The notes beneath the pieces are model-generated. The model saw only the letters and a list, made by a program, of their open reading frames with translations. It did not search any database and had not been told where the DNA came from. From Pseudomonas ceruminis (GTDB lineage: Bacteria > Pseudomonadota > Gammaproteobacteria > Pseudomonadales > Pseudomonadaceae), in contig NZ_BQHW01000022.1 in NCBI RefSeq assembly GCF_021602025.1, forward strand, positions 51,375 to 115,374: a stretch of 64,000 nucleotides of DNA. The letters are read 5' to 3'. The position numbers and the translations under genes were made by a program. This document shows, one piece after another, positions 28,901 to 38,278 of the stretch; the first letter of the stretch is position 1; the number at the start of each line of letters is the position of its first letter.

Positions 28901-30095
28901 CAGCCTTTCGATGCTTCAGCAGCTCGATCTCACCTATAACCCGCTGGGCCAAATTCCCGATCTCTCAGGGTTACGGCACCTGCGCGAGGTCTCACTGCGC
29001 GCAACGGGGCTGTCCGCCGTACCCGACGAAGCCTTGATGCCCTGGCGGGGCCTGGTGGATATTCGTGAGAATCAGATTCGCCAGGTAAACGGCGATCTGC
29101 GTAGTCTGGGCGATCGATTACGGCGCCTGTCGTTGCATGACAATCCCCTGGATGAAGCCAGTGAGGCCCTGGTTGCCCGCAGCAGCAGTAATGATGTGAC
29201 ACTGCGGCGCAGTTCGTATCGTCACGCCATCGCAGACGGCAATTTGCAACAGCAATGGCTGGGTAATGCAGCGGACGCCTTGCGCGATCGGCGCTTGCAG
29301 GTCTGGACGCGTTTGTCCGAGGAGCCGCAGTCAGGGGACTTGTTTCGCTTTCTCAGGGATTTTGCCCACTCGGATGACTTTCTCGATCACCCGCGCTACT
29401 ACCGCGCCAGGATATGGCGAGTGCTGGAGCTTTGCGCGGATAACACCGATGTGCGTGAGGCTGTGTTCTGGCAGGTACGAGGGCCCAGGACCTGCGAGGA
29501 CCGGCTGTTGCTGATCCTCAGCCAACTGGAGGTCAGGGCTCATATTGCCTTGCACACGTTGGAGGCTGGCGCTGCGCCCGCCGAAGTGACCTTGTTAAAC
29601 CTGGGGCGCTCGCTCTATCGTCTGGACGAGGTTGACAGCATTGCCGCTCGGCATATCGAAGAAATGCGCCAGGACCTTTATGCCGCTGTGGATGACATCG
29701 AGGTTTACCTGGCGTATCGCGTCAACCTGGCCAACAGCCTGGGCCTTCCGGCTCAGCCTCAGCACATGAACTATCCCGAGCACAGCGGCGTAACGCAAAC
29801 ACGGATCATGCGTGCGCGCACGGCGGTACTCGCAGGCGAGAACATCGACGTGCTTAGCCATTCACTGGCACAGCGTGAGTTTTGGCAAGGGTATGTGCGA
29901 AATCGCTACCCTGAGCGCTTTGAAGCCCTCGCTGCGCCGTTTCATGAGCAACTGGAGGGGTTTGAGCGCCAGGTGGGGGAGGCGGGGGAGCAGCTTTACC
30001 TTGAGCGCGCCGCAGCCTTGATGGCAGAGCTGAACACCCAAGAGCGCGCGCTGTACCTGGAACTGGCCAGGGAAGCGTACGCTCGGGAGGTTTGA
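25968..30095 (+). CDS. NEL-domain (IpaH/SspH-like) predicted E3 ubiquitin ligase toxin with leucine-rich repeats
   Basis: 1375 residues from GTG 25968, which has AGGAG eight bases upstream; the open frame extends 64 codons further back but through AauR sites and without a ribosome site. Regions: residues about 1-390 resemble the dermonecrotic-toxin-like N-terminal region of Pseudomonas LRR toxins (DUF6543); about 395-465 is hydrophobic and could insert in a membrane; 905-1075 holds leucine-rich repeats (FTQLRELDLRDNQLTTLPVG and following); 1130-1375 is the NEL domain. The catalytic motif CED (Cys1176, Asp1178) sits in TCEDRLLLILSQLE, and VDDIEVYLAYRVNLANSLGL matches the IpaH C-lobe. NEL enzymes are bacterial effectors that ubiquitinate host proteins. 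No signal peptide is seen; secretion route and host are unknown. Solitary gene between aat and glp. Confidence 0.88.
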   Translation: MSAIPIPSDSVDAFIARQLAPWLRTADVDLLLTFHRALHAEQAAAETVKNKLASLPSLEAFASAVLEQALRTRGLVDVDVRSMQVCIEQDVPMPSAAPRLYTPWRTLRSVQPLLTAAMHNFHEDETSPSLRRRAHLQDAKGSRLPMTFEAFARCCRALDIGGQYQQLLRAQLFPKSRPPAPKDYAHAAVERMFEENLRAKMDVAVRMARIKSELDDVDYLRLLPVFNAKAVVPAVSGVATPRQLYLLGKRIHGVVAWEMREHGAGPLVRIISWIPQDPYRSVTSHGAWADFYQWLAKRLRAPHYRDFFRRFISERDRPAFTATLERLIEASSPQAPAELDGRNFAIDEPLFAYLRRLQVDKMLDDARVLAVPTADETAIERHQRLEAFKSAGLDLLNLSALFIPVLRGVMLAVAAVDVVSEVYKGYADWRIGDRQGALDHLFGVAQNLAVGAVVGVAQVGVGRVLERVPFVDALTPLHEGEGRSRLAHWPVSAHHLDGSGALVRRFGGDLAQVSDQTAEAVLRITGLEPDQVRHLHLQAAPAPARLRDAHARYALHDLQPLLRGAAFERALATHQGQASGAGALLIRAFPGLSVPGAEEVLAQANGEQIKALLVSGRVPLAMAERARWCVRESRLDRALLGLEHVGAVNADSERLALALIDELAPWPASVRIELRQEEVGGRLLAASGAPDATHIQAVIQTAQGYQLADGNPPVLGQGLLTCLIRTFDEGQKARLGGGQLSAGELGERLSQRASADRENTAKLMGLLPIAERYRPPQRIVDGRIGYALSGGGESSRQAIRRGIHEIFPTLTDAQLDAYLRDLMNRRIGLWDHLSTLQQQLESLREALDAWQRERVNFMDGLRRQRVANQIRRAWRRKTAGLAGDDFVLHIEGEQVGSLPRLPADIHFTHVRRLTLRNMSLEQVDEDFLRRFTQLRELDLRDNQLTTLPVGLERLCELRRLHLAGNQIVFDAPDNQRLASLSMLQQLDLTYNPLGQIPDLSGLRHLREVSLRATGLSAVPDEALMPWRGLVDIRENQIRQVNGDLRSLGDRLRRLSLHDNPLDEASEALVARSSSNDVTLRRSSYRHAIADGNLQQQWLGNAADALRDRRLQVWTRLSEEPQSGDLFRFLRDFAHSDDFLDHPRYYRARIWRVLELCADNTDVREAVFWQVRGPRTCEDRLLLILSQLEVRAHIALHTLEAGAAPAEVTLLNLGRSLYRLDEVDSIAARHIEEMRQDLYAAVDDIEVYLAYRVNLANSLGLPAQPQHMNYPEHSGVTQTRIMRARTAVLAGENIDVLSHSLAQREFWQGYVRNRYPERFEALAAPFHEQLEGFERQVGEAGEQLYLERAAALMAELNTQERALYLELAREAYAREV

Positions 30096-30127
30096 GGGCA
30101 GGCGACCGCCAGGTCGCCGCGCAAGGT

Positions 30128-31657
30128 TCAGGCGGCGTCGCTGCGGACGTCGCCTTGTGCAAGGTAATCAGCCAGGGCGCGTTGCTCGTTCTCGCTGGTG
30201 AACAGACCCAGTTTGGTCCGCCGCCAGAGGATGTCCTGTGCACTGACGGCCCACTCGGTTTTGCGCAGGTAATCCACTTCCCGGGTGAACAAGCCGCCGC
30301 CGATCGCCTGGCCCAGATCGTTCGGGCCGTTCACGCCCTCCAGCAGTTGCCAGGTGCGGCTGCCGTAGGTCACCGCCCAGCGCTTGGCGATATCCGGCGC
30401 AAGCCATGGGTGGCGCGCGAGCAGTTCGTCGATCAATGCCTGAGGCGTGCTCATGCCCTCGCCCCCAGGCAATGCGGCGCTGGCTGTCCAGCTTTTGCCC
30501 ATCTGGGTGAAGAACGGCTTCAGTTCTGTCATGGCCGATTCTGCAAGCTTGCGGTACGTGGTGAGTTTGCCGCCAAACACCGACAGTAACGGCGCCTGGC
30601 CCTGAGCTGCGGAAAGGGCAAGGGTGTAGTCACGCGTGACCGCGGACGGGTTGTCCGATTCGTCGTTGCAAAGCGGACGTACACCGGCGTAGGTGTGCAG
30701 GATGTCGCTGCGGTTCAGCTGGTGATTGAAGTGTGCGTTGACCACCTTCAGCAGATAGTCGGTTTCCTGCTCGGTGATTGCCACCTTGGCGGGATCACCG
30801 CTGTATTCGCGGTCTGTTGTGCCGATCAGGGTGAAGCGGTCCAGGTACGGAATGCAAAAGACGATGCGCTGGTCTTCATTCTGCAGAATGTAGGCATGGT
30901 CGCCTTCATAGAGGCGCGGCACGATGAGATGGCTGCCCTGGATCAGACGAATGCCGTACGGCGCGTCGAGCTTGAGGTCGTCCTTGATGAAACTGGCAAC
31001 CCACGGGCCTGCGGCGTTGACCAACGCCCGGGCACGAATGCTCTGCTGGCTGCCATCAGCATGCTGCAATTCCACTTGCCACAAACCGTCCACACGCTTT
31101 GCGCGCAGGCAGCGGGTGCGGGTATGGATATGGGCGCCGTGCTCACGGGCGGCCATGGCATTGAGCACTACAAGGCGGGCATCGTCCACAGCGCAGTCGG
31201 CGTACTCGAAGCCACGGGTGATGGACGGCTTGAGCGGGTAGCCAGGGCCGAAGCGCAGACTGCGCGATGCTCCCAGGCGCTTGCGTTTGCCCAGGTGATC
31301 ATAGAGGAACAGGCCAGCGCGGATCATCCAGGCTGGACGTAGGTGCGGGCGGTGCGGCAGCACGAAACGCATCGGCTTGACGATATGCGGCGCCTTGGCC
31401 AGCAGCACTTCGCGTTCGGCCAGGGCCTCGCGCACCAGACGGAACTCGTAGTGCTCCAGGTAGCGCAGGCCGCCATGGATAAGCTTGCTGCTGGCCGAGG
31501 AGGTGTGCTGCGCCAGGTCATCCTTTTCGCAAAGGAACACCTTCAGACCGCGCCCGGCGGCGTCGGCAGCAATGCCCACGCCATTGATGCCACCGCCGAT
31601 CACGGCGAGGTCGTAGCAGTCGGCGAGGGGTGGCTTGGACGAAACGGGCTGGGACAC
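30128..31657 (-). CDS. glpD: GlpD, aerobic glycerol-3-phosphate dehydrogenase
   Basis: 509 residues from GTG 31655-31657, chosen because AGGAGG lies eight bases upstream; a TTG six bases earlier is too near that site. FAD Rossmann motif DLAVIGGGINGVGIAADAAG, second signature HTSSASSKLIHGGLRYLE, then FIKDDLKLDAPYGIRLIQGS and a C-terminal cap. The membrane-associated enzyme oxidises sn-glycerol 3-phosphate to dihydroxyacetone phosphate and passes electrons to ubiquinone. It has its own promoter region with GlpR-like operators at 31701-31803. Confidence 0.96.
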   Translation of the reverse strand: MSQPVSSKPPLADCYDLAVIGGGINGVGIAADAAGRGLKVFLCEKDDLAQHTSSASSKLIHGGLRYLEHYEFRLVREALAEREVLLAKAPHIVKPMRFVLPHRPHLRPAWMIRAGLFLYDHLGKRKRLGASRSLRFGPGYPLKPSITRGFEYADCAVDDARLVVLNAMAAREHGAHIHTRTRCLRAKRVDGLWQVELQHADGSQQSIRARALVNAAGPWVASFIKDDLKLDAPYGIRLIQGSHLIVPRLYEGDHAYILQNEDQRIVFCIPYLDRFTLIGTTDREYSGDPAKVAITEQETDYLLKVVNAHFNHQLNRSDILHTYAGVRPLCNDESDNPSAVTRDYTLALSAAQGQAPLLSVFGGKLTTYRKLAESAMTELKPFFTQMGKSWTASAALPGGEGMSTPQALIDELLARHPWLAPDIAKRWAVTYGSRTWQLLEGVNGPNDLGQAIGGGLFTREVDYLRKTEWAVSAQDILWRRTKLGLFTSENEQRALADYLAQGDVRSDAA

Positions 31658-31700
31658 GGGCAAGGCCTCCTGGGGCTGTTCACATCGAATATGAACATTG

Positions 31701-31803
31701 ATGTTCGTTTTCGAAAATATTAGCGCAACAGCAAGCCGGTCGCCAGTCAGTCTTTATAGAAAAAACTGATCGGATGACAAAGAAATGAACAATATCGAAA
31801 ATG
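31701..31803 (-). promoter_or_regulatory. GlpR-like operators upstream of glpD
   Basis: ATGTTCGTTTTCGAAAATAT (31701-31720) matches the GlpR operator WATGTTCGWTAWCGAACATW at the core of both halves; the left half is nearly exact. A second, weaker copy is AATGAACAATATCGAAAATG (31784-31803), and a further half-site, TCGAATATGAACAT, lies at 31685-31698. Tandem sites are expected for cooperative repression by the GlpR coded next door. The assignment rests on similarity to the E. coli consensus. Confidence 0.7.
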
Positions 31804-31824
31804 GCGGGCCATTGGCTGGCCCGC
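31804..31824 (-). terminator. hairpin after glpR
   Basis: GCGGGCC (31804-31810), 7-base loop, GGCCCGC (31818-31824), followed on the minus strand by CATTTTCG. A plausible weak terminator that separates glpR from glpD transcription, consistent with glpD having its own operators. Confidence 0.5.
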
Positions 31825-31830
31825 TTGCGT

Positions 31831-32586
31831 TCAGACTACGTCCAGTCGGATCTTGTACTGGTTCAGCAGTTGGGACAGGGTCGGGGTTGGGGGCTGGTCG
31901 GTCACCAGGCAGTCGACGAGACTGATCGACCCCAGGCGAACCATGGCATTACGCCCGAACTTGCTGGAGTCGGCCGCCAGAATGACCTGCCGCGCATTGG
32001 CGATGATGGCTTGGGACACCCGTACTTCCTGGTAATCGAAGTCCAGCAGGCTGCCATCTTCATCGATGCCGCTGATGCCGACCAACGCAAAGTCGACCTT
32101 GAACTGGTTGATGAAGTCGACGCTGGCTTGGCCGACCACGCCACCGTCGCGGCGCACCGTGCCGCCAGCCACCAGCACGTCGAAATCATCCTTGGCCGCC
32201 AGGATCGAGGCTACGTGCAGGTTGTTGGTAATGACTTTCAGATGGCTATGGTTGAGCAGTGCCCGGGCAATCGATTCGGTGGTTGTGCCAATGTTGATGA
32301 ATACCGAGGCATGGTCGGGAATCTGCTTGGCCACGGCTTCGGCGATGCGCTGCTTTTCGTCGCGCATCTGGTCGGCGCGCATGGCATAGGCGGTGTTCTC
32401 GACGCTGGAGTCATATGCGGCGCCACCATGGTAGCGGCGCAGCAGGTTGAGCTCGGCCAGCTGGTTGATGTCGCGACGAATGGTTTGCGGGGTGACGATA
32501 AACAGCTGCGCCATTTCCTCGATGCTGACATAGCCGCGTTCGCGCACCAGCTCGAGAATTTGTTGTTGGCGGGGGGGCAGATTCAT
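31831..32586 (-). CDS. glpR: GlpR, DeoR-family glycerol repressor
   Basis: 251 residues from ATG 32584-32586 ([20 protein letters not shown]) with AAGGA six bases upstream; a 12-codon longer opening is not supported. DeoR helix-turn-helix at about 18-50 ([26 protein letters not shown]) and a sugar-phosphate-binding C-terminal domain ([34 protein letters not shown]). In the absence of glycerol 3-phosphate it represses glp genes. Lies between glpK and glpD. Confidence 0.94.
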   Translation of the reverse strand: MNLPPRQQQILELVRERGYVSIEEMAQLFIVTPQTIRRDINQLAELNLLRRYHGGAAYDSSVENTAYAMRADQMRDEKQRIAEAVAKQIPDHASVFINIGTTTESIARALLNHSHLKVITNNLHVASILAAKDDFDVLVAGGTVRRDGGVVGQASVDFINQFKVDFALVGISGIDEDGSLLDFDYQEVRVSQAIIANARQVILAADSSKFGRNAMVRLGSISLVDCLVTDQPPTPTLSQLLNQYKIRLDVV

Positions 32587-32660
32587 GGGCGGTCCTTTTG
32601 GGCTGCCGGACAAATTCTGCAATGATGCCGTAGGAAAGGGATGACGGCCAGTAGACTATA

Positions 32661-32677
32661 GGGCCGCTTCGCGGCCC
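32661..32677 (-). terminator. hairpin between glpK and glpR
   Basis: GGGCCGC, loop TTC, GCGGCCC: a perfect 7-bp stem just after the glpK stop codon (minus strand). There is no T-run, so partial termination or mRNA protection is likely rather than full stop. Confidence 0.5.
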
Positions 32678-32689
32678 CATTACCTAAGA

Positions 32690-34216
<1,527 letters not shown>

Positions 34217-34230
34217 TCAGGGCGCCAGCG

Positions 34231-35082
34231 TCAGTTGGCTTGAGTATCGCCCTGGCGATTGTCGTTTGTCTCAAGGTTCTCGCCTTGCACCTTCGGCAGG
34301 TTGCGGGCGATCAGGCCGCGATAGAGCGCGGCGCCCAGGCAAGCGCCGAGGATCGGTGCGAACACCGGAACCAGGAAGTAAGGAATGTCCCGGCCGCCGG
34401 TAAAGGCGATTTCGCCCCAGCCGGCCAGGAAGGTCATCAATTTTGGCCCGAAATCGCGGGCCGGGTTCATGGCGAAGCCGGTCAGCGGGCCCATGGCGCT
34501 GCCGATCACGGCGATCAACAAGCCGATCAGCAGTGGCGCCATGGCGCCGCGGGGCAGGCCGTTGTTGTCGTCGGTCAGGGCCATGATCACCGCCATCAGG
34601 ATGGCGGTGATCACCACTTCGACCAGGAATGCCTGGCCGGTGGAAAGCGAAGGGTGCGGATAGGTGGAGAACACCGAAGCGAGCTCCAGGCTCTGGCTGC
34701 TGCCGCGCAACATGGCGTGGGTGTGTTCGAAATCGAAGAACAGGCTGCTGTACAGGGTGTAGACCAGGGCCGCACCGCAGAATGCCCCGCCGATCTGGGC
34801 CAGCAGGTAGAACGGCAGTTTGCGCTTGTCGAAGCTGGCGAACAGGGTTAGCGCGATGCTGACCGCGGGGTTCAGATGCGCCCCGGAAATACCCGCGGTG
34901 AGGTAGATCGCCATGCTTACGCCGACACCCCAGATAATGCTGATTTCCCACAAGCCGAAGCTGGCGCCCGCCACCTTGAGAGCGGCGACGCAACCGGTAC
35001 CGAAGAAGATGAGCAGTGCGGTGCCGAGGAACTCGGCCAGGCATTGGCTGGACAGCGTGGGTTCGCGTAGAGCAGTCGTCAT
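34231..35082 (-). CDS. glpF: GlpF, glycerol uptake facilitator
   Basis: 283 residues from ATG 35080-35082 (MTTALREPTLSSQCLAEFLG) with GAGG seven bases upstream. Six membrane spans and both aquaglyceroporin half-helices: SGAHLNPAVS (Asn71-Pro-Ala) and GFAMNPARDFGPK, where the Asp after the second NPAR marks a glycerol rather than water channel. It allows glycerol diffusion through the inner membrane. First gene of the glpF-glpK-glpR run. Confidence 0.96.
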   Translation of the reverse strand: MTTALREPTLSSQCLAEFLGTALLIFFGTGCVAALKVAGASFGLWEISIIWGVGVSMAIYLTAGISGAHLNPAVSIALTLFASFDKRKLPFYLLAQIGGAFCGAALVYTLYSSLFFDFEHTHAMLRGSSQSLELASVFSTYPHPSLSTGQAFLVEVVITAILMAVIMALTDDNNGLPRGAMAPLLIGLLIAVIGSAMGPLTGFAMNPARDFGPKLMTFLAGWGEIAFTGGRDIPYFLVPVFAPILGACLGAALYRGLIARNLPKVQGENLETNDNRQGDTQAN

Positions 35083-35188
35083 GTGTGACCTCGTTTTTTT
35101 TGTTGTGAGGCGCGTGGCGCTCGACAGCAAAGCCCGGTGTCTATCCCCATTGACCCGGGCATGTGGAATGCACCCAAAAAGTGCACCA

Positions 35189-35208
35189 TTTATTCAGAAA
35201 CGAAAAAA
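35189..35208 (-). promoter_or_regulatory. candidate GlpR half-operator upstream of glpF
   Basis: TTTATTCAGAAACGAAAAAA has one half (AACGAAAAAA) close to the GlpR consensus half AWCGAACATW and a weak other half (5 of 10). It lies 107 bp upstream of the glpF start in the 297-bp gap shared with the divergent ybaK gene. Position is right for a glpFK operator, but the match is modest. Confidence 0.4.
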
Positions 35209-35379
35209 TATAGACAAGAAACGCTTATGTCAAAGGTCGAAAGTGAACGGTCGGTCACGTTCTGGGCGCCCGCTCGCTCCCTGAGTCCGCGTGCTAGAGA
35301 GGCGCGTCAGATGCAAACTGGCTGGGATGTGGGATTTGTCCTAAAGTAGCCGCCGATCTGTCCCAGACCGGAGTACTGC

Positions 35380-35850
35380 ATGACCCCCGCCCTCGATCTT
35401 TTGAAAAAGGCCCGCGCCGAACATCGCGTGCACAGTTATGAACATGATCCGAAATCGGCGTCATATGGGCTGGAGGCGGCAGAAAAGCTTGGGCTGGACC
35501 CCCAGCAAGTGTTCAAGACCTTGCTGGCCAGCAGTGAGAAAGGCGAGTTGCTGGTGGCCGTGGTACCGGTAGTGGGGACGCTGGACCTCAAGGCCTTGGC
35601 CCATGCCGCAGGCGTGAAGAAGTGCGAGATGGCTGACCCGGCGGCAGCGCAACGCGCAACGGGGTATCTGGTGGGTGGGATCAGCCCGTTAGGGCAGAAA
35701 AAGCGCCTGCGTACTTTTATCGATGACTCGGCGCAAAATTTTGCAACCATCCATGTCAGCGCTGGGCGGCGAGGGTTGGAGGTGGAGCTGGCTGCGGCGG
35801 TGCTGGCTGAGCATACCCAAGGCACATTCGCTGGCATCGGCCGGGGTTGA
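35380..35850 (+). CDS. ybaK: YbaK/EbsC-family Cys-tRNA(Pro) deacylase
   Basis: 156 residues. The fold markers are clear: HRVHSYEHDPKSASYGLEAA, QVFKTLLASSEKGELLVAVV (catalytic Lys in VFKTL), YLVGGISPLGQKKRLRTFID. YbaK hydrolyses Cys mischarged on tRNA-Pro. GGAG seven bases before the ATG supports the start. Divergent from glpF. Confidence 0.93.
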   Translation: MTPALDLLKKARAEHRVHSYEHDPKSASYGLEAAEKLGLDPQQVFKTLLASSEKGELLVAVVPVVGTLDLKALAHAAGVKKCEMADPAAAQRATGYLVGGISPLGQKKRLRTFIDDSAQNFATIHVSAGRRGLEVELAAAVLAEHTQGTFAGIGRG

Positions 35851-35857
35851 ACGCTTC

Positions 35858-35876
35858 GGGGCTGCGCGGCAGCCCC
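35858..35876. terminator. hairpin between ybaK and the ABC ATPase
   Basis: GGGGCTGC (35858-35865), loop GCG, GCAGCCCC (35869-35876) lies between the convergent stop codons of ybaK and the ABC ATPase. It has no T-run, so it could be a bidirectional 3'-end hairpin. Confidence 0.5.
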
Positions 35877-35886
35877 GGCGTCCTGA

Positions 35887-36996
35887 TCAGGTCGCTGCGC
35901 TGTAGCGGCGCACGCCATTTTCCTGTCGAGGCAGCTGGGCCGCGACACTGCCCGGTACCGGGAACAGCACGAGGTGGTCGGCCTTCACGGCGATCCCGAC
36001 ATCGTCGCCCACCTGATGGTCGACATGGCTCGGGAAGATTGCCTCCAACTGGCTGCCGGTCGGCAACTGCAGGCGGTACAGCGTCGAGGCGCCGAGGAAG
36101 CTCTTGCCAACGATGTTTGCCCGCAATGTGCTGTCTGCGGCATGAACGATGTCGTCAGGGCGCAGCAGGACGTCCACCGAACTCCCAGGCGCCATGATGT
36201 AGGCACGGTTACCACGCAACTCGCCGAGCTCGGTATTGACCGCCTCATGGCTACTCATCTGGCCGCGGATGAAGTAACCCTGGCCGATGAAACTGGCAAC
36301 GAACGGCGTTTGCGGCTCATGGTAGAGGTTGTAGGGCGTATCCCACTGCTCGAGGCGGCCTTCCTTGAACACACCCACATGATCGCTGACCGCGAAGGCT
36401 TCTTCCTGGTCATGGGTAACCAGGATCGCACTGGTGCCACGGCTCTTGAGGATGTCGCGGACCTCATGGCTCAGGCGCCGACGCAGCTCGACGTCCAGGT
36501 TGGAAAACGGCTCATCGAGCAGCAGCAACTGTGGTTCAGGTGCCAGCGCCCGGGCGAGGGCGACACGCTGCTGCTGGCCACCGGACAACTCGTGCGGGTA
36601 ACGCCCGCCCAGGCCGCCGAGCTTGACCAGTTCAAGCATCTCCTCGACCACCTGCGCCTGGCGCGGGTGCTTGGCGATGCCGAACGCAATGTTCTGCGCC
36701 ACGGTCAGGTGCGGAAACAGGGCGTAGTCCTGAAAGACCATGCCAATCCGGCGTTTCTCCGGGGCCTGGGTGAAGCCAGCGCGGGAAATGACCTCGCCGG
36801 CCAGCTGGATCTCGCCTTCATGCACCGGCTCGAAGCCGGCGATGGCGCGCAGGGTGGTGGTCTTGCCGCAACCCGAAGAACCCAGCAGGCAACCGATGTC
36901 GCCTGCGTTCAGGTGCAGGTTGAGGTTCTGGACGATGCGCTGGTCGCCGTAGCCGCAGGCGAGGTTGCGCAGGTTGAGCAGTAGGGGTTGACTCAT
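35887..36996 (-). CDS. orphan ABC transporter ATPase (FbpC/PotA-type)
   Basis: 369 residues. Walker [21 protein letters not shown], signature [20 protein letters not shown], Walker [13 protein letters not shown], and a C-terminal TOBE domain ([15 protein letters not shown]). It belongs to the iron/spermidine/putrescine class whose ATPases work with separate permeases and a binding protein. None of these is next to it. Its ATG overlaps the argF stop by 4 bp, so it would be co-translated with argF. Substrate unknown; a ferric iron or polyamine role is only a family guess. Confidence 0.88.
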   Translation of the reverse strand: MSQPLLLNLRNLACGYGDQRIVQNLNLHLNAGDIGCLLGSSGCGKTTTLRAIAGFEPVHEGEIQLAGEVISRAGFTQAPEKRRIGMVFQDYALFPHLTVAQNIAFGIAKHPRQAQVVEEMLELVKLGGLGGRYPHELSGGQQQRVALARALAPEPQLLLLDEPFSNLDVELRRRLSHEVRDILKSRGTSAILVTHDQEEAFAVSDHVGVFKEGRLEQWDTPYNLYHEPQTPFVASFIGQGYFIRGQMSSHEAVNTELGELRGNRAYIMAPGSSVDVLLRPDDIVHAADSTLRANIVGKSFLGASTLYRLQLPTGSQLEAIFPSHVDHQVGDDVGIAVKADHLVLFPVPGSVAAQLPRQENGVRRYSAAT

Positions 36997-37913
36997 GCGT
37001 GGTGGTAAGCCGGTTCTACAAGGAATTCGAGAAGGGCCTTCTGTGCATGCAGGCGGTTTTCAGCCTGGTCCCAGGCGACCGAACGTGGGTCGTCGAGCAG
37101 GTCATGGCTGATTTCCTCGCCGCGGTGGGCGGGCAGGCAGTGCATGAACAGGGCATCGGGTGCCGCCAGGTCGAGCAGTTCGCGGGTAACCTGGTAAGGC
37201 GCAAAATGCGCCAGGCGCCGTGCAGTTTCCTCCTCCTGGCCCATGGAAGTCCAGACATCCGTGGTGACCAGGTGTGCACCGCGCACCGCTTCACGCGGAT
37301 CCCGCACGATATGCACATGCTCACCGCCCAGCGCCATGAAGCGTGGGTCCGGGTCGTAACCTTCCGGGCAGGCGATACGCAGCTGGAAGTCGAACTGACG
37401 GGCAGCCTCGATGTAGGAGTTGCACATGTTGAAGCCATCGCCAATCCACGCCACGGTCTTGCCCTGGATCGAACCGCGGTGCTCCAGGAACGTCTGCATG
37501 TCAGCCAGCAACTGGCAGGGGTGCGACTCATCGGACAAGCCGTTGATCAGCGGCACGCGCGAATTGGCGGCGAATTCGGTAAGGGTGCTGTGGGCATGGG
37601 TGCGGATCATCACTGCATCGACCATGCTCGAGAGCACGATGGCGCTGTCGCTGATCGGCTCGCCGCGCCCCAGTTGGGTATCGCGTGGGGACAGGAAGAT
37701 GGCCTGGCCGCCAAGCTGGATCATGCCGGCCTCGAACGACACGCGGGTACGGGTCGAGGACTTTTCGAAGATCATGCCCAGGACACGGTTTTTCAGAGGC
37801 TCGAACAGCACGCCGCGCTTGCGCAGGTCCTTCAGCTCGATGCCTCGGCGGATCACACCGAGCAATTCGTCGGTGGTGAAATCCAGCAGGGAGAGAAAGT
37901 GCCTAGCGCTCAT
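36993..37913 (-). CDS. argF: ArgF, ornithine carbamoyltransferase
   Basis: 306 residues, normal anabolic length. Carbamoyl-phosphate motif [23 protein letters not shown] region, ornithine-site HPCQLLADM and the [10 protein letters not shown] motif with catalytic Cys. It makes citrulline from ornithine in arginine synthesis; argG at 45603 catalyses the next step. An ArgR half-site-like sequence lies about 130 bp upstream. Confidence 0.96.
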   Translation of the reverse strand: MSARHFLSLLDFTTDELLGVIRRGIELKDLRKRGVLFEPLKNRVLGMIFEKSSTRTRVSFEAGMIQLGGQAIFLSPRDTQLGRGEPISDSAIVLSSMVDAVMIRTHAHSTLTEFAANSRVPLINGLSDESHPCQLLADMQTFLEHRGSIQGKTVAWIGDGFNMCNSYIEAARQFDFQLRIACPEGYDPDPRFMALGGEHVHIVRDPREAVRGAHLVTTDVWTSMGQEEETARRLAHFAPYQVTRELLDLAAPDALFMHCLPAHRGEEISHDLLDDPRSVAWDQAENRLHAQKALLEFLVEPAYHHA

Positions 37914-38039
37914 GATTAACTACCTTATCTGCAACGGTATGCAGGTCGACCGTATGGTTTTTTTTGACAGCGGGAGTGACCTGCGGCGTAAGCCGCACGG
38001 GGCGGACGTAATAGGGAAAGGCGCAATACTATAATTAAA

Positions 38040-38055
38040 TGTCGCCTGAAACCAA
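38040..38055 (+). promoter_or_regulatory. candidate ArgR half-site in the argF upstream gap
   Basis: TGTCGC-N8-AA (38040-38055) matches the Pseudomonas ArgR half-site TGTCGC-N8-AA exactly. It lies in the 365-bp gap 37914-38278 between argF and the divergent oxidoreductase gene, next to a TATAGT -10-like box read on the minus strand (38028-38033). No clear second half-site with 21-bp spacing is visible. Nothing else is recognised in that gap. Confidence 0.42.
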
Positions 38056-38278
38056 GAGGGGAAACAGCTGCTCTGTTGCAAAGGGTGTCATTACCCCTTG
38101 AGCCTGCGCTGTTTTTTATTAATTACAGAAGGTTGTACACGGCTTGCTGGCAATTTGGCAAATGGCTGTCGCAAATCGTGCGACTGATGTCGGGGGATTC
38201 ACGCTGCAAAGTGCGCTGGAGCCGGTGTATGGGCAGGGCGCATAGTCGGCGTTGAACAACAACAAGGCAGAGGCGGCC

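Noticed and set aside
35244-35261. GAACG/CGTTC inverted repeat in the glpF-ybaK gap
   Set aside because: Does not fit GlpR or any operator recognised here.
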